This document shows positions 49,289-61,646 of a DNA stretch of 64,000 nt, piece after piece. The position numbers and the translations under genes were made by a program. The first letter of the stretch is position 1, and the number at the start of each line of letters is the position of its first letter. The DNA comes from Burkholderia cepacia (GTDB lineage: Bacteria > Pseudomonadota > Gammaproteobacteria > Burkholderiales > Burkholderiaceae): NCBI RefSeq assembly GCF_029962485.1, contig NZ_CP073637.1, forward strand, positions 62,001 to 126,000. The letters are read 5' to 3'. Under the pieces are notes generated by a model. It was not told the origin of the DNA. It ran no database searches and saw nothing but the letters and a program-made list of their open reading frames with translations.

Positions 49289-50830
49289 ATGCAACTCAAT
49301 CCCTCTGAGATCAGCGAGCTGATCAAGAGCCGGATCCAGGGCCTTGAAGCGAGCGCAGACGTTCGCAACCAGGGCACCGTGATCTCCGTGACCGACGGTA
49401 TCGTGCGTATCCACGGCCTGTCGGACGTGATGCAGGGCGAAATGCTCGAGTTTCCGGGCAACACGTTCGGTCTCGCGCTGAACCTCGAGCGCGACTCGGT
49501 CGGCGCGGTGATTCTCGGCGAATACGAACACATTTCGGAAGGCGACATCGTCAAGACGACGGGCCGCATTCTCGAAGTCCCGGTTGGTCCGGAACTCGTC
49601 GGCCGCGTGGTCGACGCGCTCGGCAACCCGATCGACGGCAAGGGCCCGGTCAACGCCAAGCTGACCGACGCGATCGAAAAGATCGCCCCGGGCGTGATCT
49701 GGCGTAAGTCGGTGTCGCAGCCGGTGCAGACGGGCATCAAGTCGATCGACGCGATGGTGCCGATCGGCCGTGGCCAGCGTGAGCTGATCATCGGCGACCG
49801 TCAGTGCGGCAAGACCGCGGTGGCGCTCGACGCGATCATCAACCAGAAGGGCAAGGACCTGATCTGTATCTACGTCGCGATCGGCCAGAAGGCTTCGTCG
49901 ATCATGAACGTGGTTCGCAAGCTCGAAGAAACGGGCGCGATGGAATACACGATCGTCGTCGCCGCTTCGGCTTCGGATTCGGCAGCGATGCAGTACCTCG
50001 CACCGTACGCCGGCTGCACGATGGGCGAATACTTCCGCGACCGTGGCCAAGACGCGCTGATCATCTATGACGACTTGACCAAGCAAGCCTGGGCATACCG
50101 TCAGATCTCGCTGCTGCTGCGCCGCCCGCCGGGCCGTGAAGCATACCCGGGCGACGTGTTCTATCTGCACTCGCGTCTGCTGGAACGTGCGGCTCGCGTG
50201 TCGGAAGAGTACGTCGAGAAGTTCACGAACGGTGAAGTGAAGGGCAAGAGCGGTTCGCTGACGGCACTGCCGGTCATCGAAACGCAGGCTGGCGACGTGA
50301 CCGCGTTCGTTCCGACGAACGTGATCTCGATTACCGACGGCCAGATCTTCCTGGAAACCGACCTGTTCAACGCAGGCATCCGCCCGGCAATCAACGCCGG
50401 CGTGTCGGTGTCGCGAGTCGGTGGCGCCGCTCAGACGAAGGTCGTGAAGAAGCTGTCGGGCGGTATCCGTACCGACCTCGCGCAGTATCGTGAACTGGCC
50501 GCATTCGCGCAGTTCGCATCGGACCTCGACGAAGCGACCCGCAAGCAGCTCGAGCGCGGCCGCCGCGTGACGGAACTGCTGAAGCAGCCGCAGTACCAGC
50601 CGCTGCAGGTCTGGGAACTGGCCGTGTCGCTGTACGCCGCGAACAACGGCTACCTCGACGACCTCGACGTCAAGCAAGTGCTGTCGTTCGAGAAGGGCCT
50701 GCGCGAAAACCTGAAGACCAGCCACGCTGACCTCATCAAGCGCATCGAAGACACCAAGGATCTCTCGAAGGACGACGAAGGCGCACTGCGCTCGGCGATC
50801 GAATCCTTCAAGAAGTCCGGTGCCTATTGA
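49289..50830 (+). CDS. atpA: ATP synthase F1 subunit alpha (AtpA)
   Basis: Non-catalytic nucleotide-binding subunit of F1, 513 aa, normal length. The P-loop reads GDRQCGKTA (residues 169-177), with Cys173 where many alpha subunits have Thr. [17 protein letters not shown] is the alpha/beta signature (about 370), with the [14 protein letters not shown] segment after it. Ribosome site AGGAGCG before the ATG at 49289. Confidence 0.98.
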   Translation: MQLNPSEISELIKSRIQGLEASADVRNQGTVISVTDGIVRIHGLSDVMQGEMLEFPGNTFGLALNLERDSVGAVILGEYEHISEGDIVKTTGRILEVPVGPELVGRVVDALGNPIDGKGPVNAKLTDAIEKIAPGVIWRKSVSQPVQTGIKSIDAMVPIGRGQRELIIGDRQCGKTAVALDAIINQKGKDLICIYVAIGQKASSIMNVVRKLEETGAMEYTIVVAASASDSAAMQYLAPYAGCTMGEYFRDRGQDALIIYDDLTKQAWAYRQISLLLRRPPGREAYPGDVFYLHSRLLERAARVSEEYVEKFTNGEVKGKSGSLTALPVIETQAGDVTAFVPTNVISITDGQIFLETDLFNAGIRPAINAGVSVSRVGGAAQTKVVKKLSGGIRTDLAQYRELAAFAQFASDLDEATRKQLERGRRVTELLKQPQYQPLQVWELAVSLYAANNGYLDDLDVKQVLSFEKGLRENLKTSHADLIKRIEDTKDLSKDDEGALRSAIESFKKSGAY

Positions 50831-50899
50831 TCCGCGAGTGACACACTGAGGCGGCGCGGGTGCTGAGGCGCCCGCGCCGCTTCGGTCAAGGAGCAAGCT

Positions 50900-51775
50900 A
50901 TGGCTGGAATGAAGGAAATTCGCGGCAAGATCAAGAGCGTGCAGAACACGCGCAAGATCACGAAGGCGATGGAGATGGTGGCCGCATCGAAGATGCGTCG
51001 CGCGCAGGAACGCATGCGCGCCGCTCGTCCGTATGCAGACAAGGTCCGTGCCATCGCCGCGCACATGAGCCGCGCGAACCCGGAGTACCGCCACCCGTTC
51101 ATGGTGGCGAACGAAGGCGTGAACACGGCCGGCATCATTCTCGTCACGACGGACAAGGGTCTGTGCGGCGGTTTGAACACCAACGTGCTGCGTGCGACGG
51201 TTCAGAAGTTCAAGGAGCTGGAAGAGAAGGGCCAGAAGCTCGAAGCCACCGCGATCGGTAGCAAGGGCCTCGGGTTCCTGAACCGCTTCGGCGCGAAGGT
51301 GATGTCGCAGGTCGTGCACCTCGGCGACACCCCGCATCTGGACAAGCTGATCGGCGCCGTGAAGACGCAGCTCGATCTGTACTCGGAAGGCAAGCTGTCG
51401 GCGGTTTATATCGCTTACACGCGCTTCGTCAACACGATGAAGCAGGAAGCTGTGATCGAGCAGCTGCTGCCGCTGTCGTCGGAACACTTCGAAGCCGATG
51501 ACGGTACGCCGGCCACGTCGTGGGACTACATCTACGAGCCGGACGCGCAGGCAGTCGTCGACGAACTGCTCGTGCGTTACGTCGAGGCGCTGGTGTACCA
51601 GGCCGTCGCGGAAAACATGGCGTCCGAGCAATCGGCGCGCATGGTCGCGATGAAGGCCGCGTCCGACAACGCGAAGACGGTGATCAGCGAACTGCAGCTC
51701 GTGTACAACAAGAGCCGTCAGGCCGCGATTACGAAAGAACTGTCGGAGATCGTCGGCGGCGCAGCCGCTGTTTAA
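50900..51775 (+). CDS. atpG: ATP synthase F1 subunit gamma (AtpG)
   Basis: Central rotor shaft of 291 aa. N- and C-terminal helices form the coiled coil: start [20 protein letters not shown] and end [14 protein letters not shown], both family signatures. [12 protein letters not shown] lies near residue 78. It is located between alpha and beta in the usual order. Confidence 0.98.
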   Translation: MAGMKEIRGKIKSVQNTRKITKAMEMVAASKMRRAQERMRAARPYADKVRAIAAHMSRANPEYRHPFMVANEGVNTAGIILVTTDKGLCGGLNTNVLRATVQKFKELEEKGQKLEATAIGSKGLGFLNRFGAKVMSQVVHLGDTPHLDKLIGAVKTQLDLYSEGKLSAVYIAYTRFVNTMKQEAVIEQLLPLSSEHFEADDGTPATSWDYIYEPDAQAVVDELLVRYVEALVYQAVAENMASEQSARMVAMKAASDNAKTVISELQLVYNKSRQAAITKELSEIVGGAAAV

Positions 51776-53236
<1,461 letters not shown>

Positions 53237-53276
53237 GGGACAGGCGTAACGCAGCGGGCGCCGGTCCGTTCGTGAG

Positions 53277-53376
53277 GGATACCCTGACGGTATCCGTTCG
53301 CGAACAGGCGCTCACGTAATACGCTCAACCCGCCGTGCATGGGATCGGAGTAAGCGCTAAAGCGTGCACTCCGATC
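53277..53376 (+). other. Two hairpins in the atpD-atpC spacer
   Basis: Hairpin 1: GGATACC (53277-53283) / GGTATCC (53289-53295), 5-base loop. Hairpin 2: GATCGGAGT (53343-53351) / ACTCCGATC (53368-53376), 16-base loop, ending 13 bases before the atpC start. They could lower epsilon expression or mark an mRNA processing point. Confidence 0.5.
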
Positions 53377-53389
53377 GACAGGAGTCGAT

Positions 53390-53815
53390 ATGGCAACCAT
53401 CAAAGTAGACGTCGTCAGCGCGGAAGAGCAGATCTTCTCGGGCGAGGCGAAATTCGTCGCGCTGCCGGGCGAAACGGGTGAGCTGGGCATTCTGCCGGGT
53501 CACACGCCGCTGATCACGCGGATTCGTCCGGGTGCGGTGCGCATCGAAGTCGAGGGCGGCAACGACGAATTCGTGTTCGTCGCGGGCGGCATTCTCGAAG
53601 TGCAGCCGGGCGCCGTGACGGTGCTCGCCGATACCGCGATCCGCGGCAAGGACCTCGACGCGGCGAAAGCCGAGGAAGCGCGCAAGCGTGCCGAGGAAAC
53701 GCTGCAGAACGCGAAGTCGGATCTCGACCTCGCGAAGGCGCAATCCGAGCTCGCGACCGCAATGGCGCAGCTCGAAGCGATCCAGCGTCTGGCGAAGATC
53801 CGCAGCCGGCACTAA
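53390..53815 (+). CDS. atpC: ATP synthase F1 subunit epsilon (AtpC)
   Basis: Rotor subunit that also inhibits ATP hydrolysis, 141 aa. The N-terminal beta barrel ([39 protein letters not shown]) is followed by two C-terminal helices ([14 protein letters not shown] and the second helix). Full length with both domains. It closes the operon and is followed by a clear terminator. Confidence 0.97.
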   Translation: MATIKVDVVSAEEQIFSGEAKFVALPGETGELGILPGHTPLITRIRPGAVRIEVEGGNDEFVFVAGGILEVQPGAVTVLADTAIRGKDLDAAKAEEARKRAEETLQNAKSDLDLAKAQSELATAMAQLEAIQRLAKIRSRH

Positions 53816-53840
53816 GCCGCGCCGCGTATCCCGCGAAAGA

Positions 53841-53866
53841 AAGCAGCCTCCGGGCTGCTTTTTTTT
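53841..53866 (+). terminator. Intrinsic terminator of the atp operon
   Basis: Stem AAGCAGCC / GGCTGCTT with a TCCG loop and a run of eight Ts. 26 bases after the atpC stop. Confidence 0.93.
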
Positions 53867-54069
53867 CGCCTGTCGTTTTCGTCTGTTTTTTGCGGGCCGG
53901 ATCATTCCGTCCGGTCGTGCTATTTCACCCGTCTGCCGCGATTCGATGTCAGAGTGTCGTCAGCGGAGCGCGGCATCATCCGCGGTGAGGCTGTCCGTCG
54001 CGATCAGGCGGCGGAGGCGCGCGCAGCAGGCGCGCGCGGGCCGATCAGACAAAAAGGACGGAGACATTC

Positions 54070-55797
54070 ATGGCAGCAGACCTTGGCGTGGGCGCGCTGA
54101 TCGCGCCCGAGAACGGCTTGTCGTACGTGCGTGGCGCGACCGACGTACCGCTATCTGAAGCGACGATCGGCCGGTTCCTGCGCGATACCGCCGGCCGCTT
54201 TCCCGACCGTCCGGCCGTCGTGTTCCGCGAGCAGCAGGTGCGCTGGACCTGGCGCGAGTTCGCGAACGAGGTCGACGTGCTCGCGGCCGGCCTGGCCGCG
54301 CTCGGCATCGTGAAGGGCGACCGCGTCGGCATCTGGTCGCCGAACCGCAGCGAATGGCTGCTCACGCAGTTCGCGACTGCGCGGATCGGCGCGGTGCTCG
54401 TCAACCTGAATCCGGCCTATCGGCTCGCCGAGCTCGAATACGCGCTGAACAAGGTCGGCTGCAAGGCCGTGATCACGGCCGAACGCTTCAAGTCGTCGGC
54501 CTACGTCGAGATGCTGCAGACCATCGCGCCGGAGCTCGCGACCGCGACGCCGGGCGACTTGCACGCGGCACGCGTGCCGAGCCTGCGCACGGTCGTGTCG
54601 ATGGGCGACGTTGCACCGGCCGGCATGTTCCGTTTCTCGGACGTGATGACGCGCGGCCGCCAGGCGGTCGATCCCGCGTTGCTCGATGCGATCGGCGCGA
54701 CGCTCACGGCCAACGAGCCGATCAACATCCAGTTCACGAGCGGCACGACGGGCAGCCCGAAGGGCGCGACGCTCACGCACCGCAACGTCGTCAACAACGG
54801 GCGCTCGATCGCGACCGCGATGCGTTTCACCGAGCAGGACACGCTGTGCATTCCCGTGCCGCTGTACCACTGCTTCGGGATGGTGCTGGCCGTGCTCGCA
54901 TGCGTATCGAAGGGCGCGGCGATGGTGTTCCCGGGCGAAGCGTTCGACCCGGTCGCGACGCTCGCGGCCGTGGCCGGCGAGCGCTGTACCGCGCTGCACG
55001 GCGTGCCGACGATGTTCATCGCGGAACTCGATCATCCGGAGTTTTCGAAGTTCGACCTGTCGACGCTGCGCACCGGGATCATGGCCGGCTCGCCGTGCCC
55101 GATCGAGACGATGAAGCGCGTCGTGTCGCAGATGCACCTGTCGGAGATCACGATCGCGTACGGGATGACGGAGACGAGCCCCGTGTCGTTCCAGAGCTCG
55201 ACCGATGATCCGCTCGAGAAGCGCACGACGACGGTCGGCCGCATCCAGCCGCACCTGGAAGTGAAGATCGTCGATGCGAGCGGCGACATCGTGCCGGTCG
55301 GCGCGACGGGTGAGCTCTGCACGAAGGGCTATTCGGTGATGCTGGGCTACTGGGACGACGACGCGAAGACGCGCGAGGTGCTGGTCGACGGCTGGATGCA
55401 TACGGGCGACCTCGCGACGCTCGATGCGGACGGCTACTGCAACATCGTCGGCCGCCTGAAGGACATGGTGATTCGCGGCGGCGAGAACGTCTATCCGCGC
55501 GAGATCGAGGAGTTCCTGTTTCGGCATCCGAAGATCCAGAGCGCGCAGGTTTTCGGCGTGCCCGATGCGAAGTACGGCGAGGAGCTGTGCGCGTGGATCG
55601 TGCTGCGCGCGGACGAGCAGATGACGGAGGACGACGTGCGTGCGTTCTGCAGCGGGCAGATCGCGCACTACAAGATTCCGCGCTACATCCGCTTCGTCGA
55701 CGAGCTGCCGATGACGGTGACGGGCAAGGTGCAGAAGTTCGTGATGCGCGACCGGATGATCGAGGAACTGAAGCTCGACGTGCAGAAGACCGCTTGA
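54070..55797 (+). CDS. AMP-dependent acyl-CoA synthetase/ligase
   Basis: Adenylate-forming enzyme of 575 aa that activates a carboxylic acid to its CoA thioester. Motifs: [18 protein letters not shown] (P-loop-like, near residue 223), [50 protein letters not shown] and the C-terminal catalytic Lys in [11 protein letters not shown]. The best guess is a fatty acyl or aryl acid ligase of the medium-chain type. Single gene; the substrate is not determined. Confidence 0.9.
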   Translation: MAADLGVGALIAPENGLSYVRGATDVPLSEATIGRFLRDTAGRFPDRPAVVFREQQVRWTWREFANEVDVLAAGLAALGIVKGDRVGIWSPNRSEWLLTQFATARIGAVLVNLNPAYRLAELEYALNKVGCKAVITAERFKSSAYVEMLQTIAPELATATPGDLHAARVPSLRTVVSMGDVAPAGMFRFSDVMTRGRQAVDPALLDAIGATLTANEPINIQFTSGTTGSPKGATLTHRNVVNNGRSIATAMRFTEQDTLCIPVPLYHCFGMVLAVLACVSKGAAMVFPGEAFDPVATLAAVAGERCTALHGVPTMFIAELDHPEFSKFDLSTLRTGIMAGSPCPIETMKRVVSQMHLSEITIAYGMTETSPVSFQSSTDDPLEKRTTTVGRIQPHLEVKIVDASGDIVPVGATGELCTKGYSVMLGYWDDDAKTREVLVDGWMHTGDLATLDADGYCNIVGRLKDMVIRGGENVYPREIEEFLFRHPKIQSAQVFGVPDAKYGEELCAWIVLRADEQMTEDDVRAFCSGQIAHYKIPRYIRFVDELPMTVTGKVQKFVMRDRMIEELKLDVQKTA

Positions 55798-55873
55798 AGC
55801 GGTATGGCGGCGGGAAACCTGCGGGAAAAACGTGGCGGCCTGCGGGCCGTTACGCTTTCGATGGACGAAAAAA

Positions 55874-55893
55874 AGCGGGCTTATTAGCCCGCT
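55874..55893 (-). terminator. Hairpin terminator reading on the minus strand
   Basis: Stem AGCGGGCT / AGCCCGCT with a 4-base loop. Seven As precede it and five follow on the plus strand, so the T-run suits a minus-strand transcript better. No minus-strand gene is evident upstream of it. Confidence 0.55.
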
Positions 55894-55977
55894 AAAAACC
55901 ACACGCTACGGGGTTAGCGCGAGGAGACCAAAGATGAAACCGAATCCGGCGGGGGGCCGGAAACGACTCCAACAAGG

Positions 55978-56148
55978 ATGCCCCTCGGAAGGGCTTCGGT
56001 ACGTGACCGACTGGCTCGCAGCGCTTCGCGTCCGCTCACACTTGGCACACGAGACCGCATCCGTGTTGAAACCGTTGAGGCCATTGTGGGCGAATTAATG
56101 ACCCGTCGCGGTAACAAAGTGTTTCAGGTTGTAACGCCCGCCAGATAA
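55978..56148 (+). CDS. Possible small protein (56 aa) within a terminator-bounded element
   Basis: The frame from the ATG at 55978 encodes a basic 56-aa protein (starts MPLGRASVRDRLARS, ends RRGNKVFQVVTPAR) and stops in the loop of the terminator at 56137-56166, as compact genes often do. Its ribosome site is poor. A competing frame from the ATG at 55934 to 56098 (54 aa, start MKPNPAGGRKRLQ) has an excellent GAGGAG site. Both cannot be ordinary genes. A non-coding RNA of about 250 nt is a third reading. No family is recognised. GC content at third positions is below that of neighbours. Confidence 0.3.
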   Translation: MPLGRASVRDRLARSASRPLTLGTRDRIRVETVEAIVGELMTRRGNKVFQVVTPAR

Positions 56149-56166
56149 GGCTTGGCGGGATTTTTT
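56137..56166 (+). terminator. Intrinsic terminator of the small element
   Basis: Stem CCCGCCA / TGGCGGG with a 9-base loop and ATTTTTT. The 365 bases beyond it, up to the next gene, hold no supported gene and have a lower-GC first half. Confidence 0.8.
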
Positions 56167-56530
56167 GCTGTTTTCGGGATCCTGAAAAAGGTCATTTTTA
56201 CCCATATTTTCCGCAGCGTTTTCAGCGCATGCGCACGATGCGTTTTTCATGCGTATCAGGCGCGATGAATTGCCGATTTTCACGCGAGAAAGTGCACGGC
56301 ATGACCGATACCGCGCATGACGATTCATTCGTCAGAAAGATTTTGAAACGTGATTGGAATGCGCGGAAGTCGGACGAATGGCCGATTCGGGTGGTTTCGC
56401 GCCGGTTGCAGGGCGTGGCGGCGCGATGGCGATGTGTAACGGCGGCACGTTTGCCACCGCCGTGCCACGCATTCCGCAGGCGGCGGCCACGGGGTCGATG
56501 CCCGTTATCGGCCGCCGCGGGCGGGCGCGC

Positions 56531-57331
56531 CTACTTCAGCCACTTGTCCGAAATCGCCTGGTATTCGCCGGTCGACAGCGCGAGATGCAGCCACTGGTCG
56601 ACGTACTGCTGGAACACGACATCGCCGCGCGGCACCATGTACGCCTTCTCGCCGAACTGGAACGGCTTGTCCGGATGCACCGAGCACAGCCCCGGATTCA
56701 GCTTTTGCTGCAGCTGCGTCTCGGACGCGTCCGTCACCATCACGTCGGCCTTGCCCGCGAGGATCTGCTTGAAGATCGTCACGTTGTCCGGATAGACGGT
56801 CAGGTTCGCATGCGTGAAGAACTGTTTCGCGAACCGCTCGTTGGTACCGCCCGGGTTCACGATCACGCGCGTCTCGGGCCGGTCGATCTGCGCGACGGTC
56901 TGATACTTGTCGGCGTCCGCGCAGCGCACGACCGGCGTTTTGCCGTCGACGACATACGGCTGCGTGAAGAACACGCGCTTCTGGCGCTCGAGCGTCGTCG
57001 AGACGCCACCGACCGCGATATCGCATTTCGCGACGAAATCGGCGGTCAGGTTCGGCCAGCTCGTCTTGACGAAGTCGGTCTTCACGCCGAGCGATTTCGC
57101 GAGCGATTCGGCCATGTCGATGTCGATGCCCTCGAAGCGGCCGTCCGCGCGGTAGTACGAATACGGCTTGTAGTCGCCCGTCGTGCACACGCGCAGCGTG
57201 CCGCGCGCGAGCACGTCGTCGAGCCGCGAACCGGCGCCCGGCGCGGCGGCGGCGGTGCCCGCGGCGGTCTGCGCGTGCGCGGTGGCGCAGCAGAGCAGCG
57301 CGGCGGCGGCCAGCGTGGCGAATGTCTTCAT
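56531..57331 (-). CDS. pheC: Periplasmic cyclohexadienyl dehydratase, PheC-like (solute-binding-protein fold)
   Basis: A 266-aa protein with a Sec signal peptide (about 1-20) and the SBP family 3 fold. Its sequence follows the periplasmic cyclohexadienyl dehydratase of Pseudomonas closely: TGDYKPYSY, TSWPNLTADF, NPGGTNERF, PDNVTIFKQI and TDASETQLQ, where Glu204 corresponds to the catalytic acid of that enzyme. Such enzymes turn arogenate or prephenate into phenylalanine or phenylpyruvate. No ABC permease or ATPase gene lies beside it, which supports an enzyme rather than a transport role. ATG at 57331 follows GGAGGAG. An amino-acid-binding protein is the alternative. Confidence 0.75.
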   Translation of the reverse strand: MKTFATLAAAALLCCATAHAQTAAGTAAAAPGAGSRLDDVLARGTLRVCTTGDYKPYSYYRADGRFEGIDIDMAESLAKSLGVKTDFVKTSWPNLTADFVAKCDIAVGGVSTTLERQKRVFFTQPYVVDGKTPVVRCADADKYQTVAQIDRPETRVIVNPGGTNERFAKQFFTHANLTVYPDNVTIFKQILAGKADVMVTDASETQLQQKLNPGLCSVHPDKPFQFGEKAYMVPRGDVVFQQYVDQWLHLALSTGEYQAISDKWLK

Positions 57332-57480
57332 CGGTCTCCTCCTTCGTTTCGTTCGATATGAGCGTCCGATCATAACGGAGCCATCGCGCGCGTCATATGG
57401 CCGCCATCGCGTCGGCATACGCAGCCTGAGGGCGGCTGTCCGGTAAAATGCCGCTTTGCCTTCGCATCGTCGCTCCTACC

Positions 57481-58575
<1,095 letters not shown>

Positions 58576-58579
58576 ACGC

Positions 58580-58616
58580 AAGCGCTGTCATGCTGCACTG
58601 CGGGGTGACAGCGTTT
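58580..58616 (+). terminator. Hairpin after hemE
   Basis: AAGCGCTGTCA / TGACAGCGTTT (one G-T pair) with a 15-base loop, starting a few bases after the hemE stop. The T-run is short, so this is a moderate call. Confidence 0.45.
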
Positions 58617-58683
58617 CGCTGCCGGCACTAAACAGGGCGCAACCCCGCACCCGTTGCCGATTCGGTGCTTGTCAAGACTTGAC

Positions 58684-58882
58684 TTATACACATTTTCCAC
58701 GTTGCAGCGCGGTAGAGCCCTGTATCGGTCAATTTGTCTGGCTATGGTTCGGTAATTTGAATAGCAGCCTTATGGAATAAGGCTCCGCGGGGCGGTGCAA
58801 TGCACGGCGAAAAACAGCGGAAAGCACGGCCCCGCGTGCGTTGCGGCCATTGAGCGGCGAGTTCTCAACAAAGTTATCCACA
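58684..58882. promoter_or_regulatory. DnaA boxes upstream of priA
   Basis: TTATACACA at 58684-58692, TTTTCCACG at 58694-58702 and a perfect TTATCCACA at 58874-58882. A palindrome GTCAAGACTTGAC at 58671-58683 adjoins the first. Another exact box (TGTGGATAA, 59611-59619) lies inside priA. They suggest that DnaA controls priA or is titrated here. The 451-base gap holds no other feature. Confidence 0.5.
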
Positions 58883-59026
58883 GGCTGGGCAGGGTATACG
58901 GCGATTCCTAATGCGAATCCAAAACTTAGCGCCGAATCTGAAGTTTTACTTTAAGTGCGCTGTCGCGATGCGGGCGCGGATGCAAGCCGCCTGTATTTCG
59001 CGTATCGCTGCCGCCGGAGCGCCGCA

Positions 59027-61288
<2,262 letters not shown>

Positions 61289-61310
61289 GCGGCGCGCTGC
61301 CGTATTGAAG

Positions 61311-61330
61311 CTGCCCGGCCCGCCGGGCAG
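61311..61330 (+). terminator. Hairpin after priA
   Basis: Perfect 8-bp stem CTGCCCGG / CCGGGCAG with a 4-base loop, 22 bases after the priA stop. No T-run follows. Confidence 0.45.
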
Positions 61331-61390
61331 CACCCAACTGTCTCCCGTCGTGCGCCCGAACCGGGCCCCACCTCCCGTTATCCCACCCAG

Positions 61391-61567
61391 TGCAACCCGT
61401 TTTCGGCCGCATCCGTGCGCACCGAAGGTTGCACACGTGCGTCGAATCGGCCCGATCAGGGAAAACACCGATCCGCCGACCACGGGCAACCCCTAGGTTG
61501 CAACCGCATAAGTGGCTGATTATATTGACTAACTTGTGGGTGCAACCTATCTCGTAATTTGGTTGCA
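61391..61567. promoter_or_regulatory. Five GTTGCA-type sites upstream of putA (probable PutA operators)
   Basis: TGCAAC at 61391-61396 (minus orientation), GTTGCA at 61428-61433, the palindrome GGTTGCAACC at 61496-61505, TGCAAC at 61541-61546 and GTTGCA at 61562-61567. PutA of E. coli binds GTTGCA sites to repress its own gene through an N-terminal ribbon-helix-helix, which this PutA also has. Confidence 0.75.
61525..61553 (+). promoter_or_regulatory. Probable putA promoter
   Basis: TTGACT (61525-61530), 17 bases, TATCTC (61548-61553). One GTTGCA-type site lies in the spacer and another just downstream of the -10, ideal for repression. Confidence 0.5.
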
Positions 61568-61646
61568 CCTTTTTATTGCGTGCCGTAGGATTTCGCGCAT
61601 CCTCTTACACCACATTGCCGGGCTCGCACCGGCGCACGAACCCACC

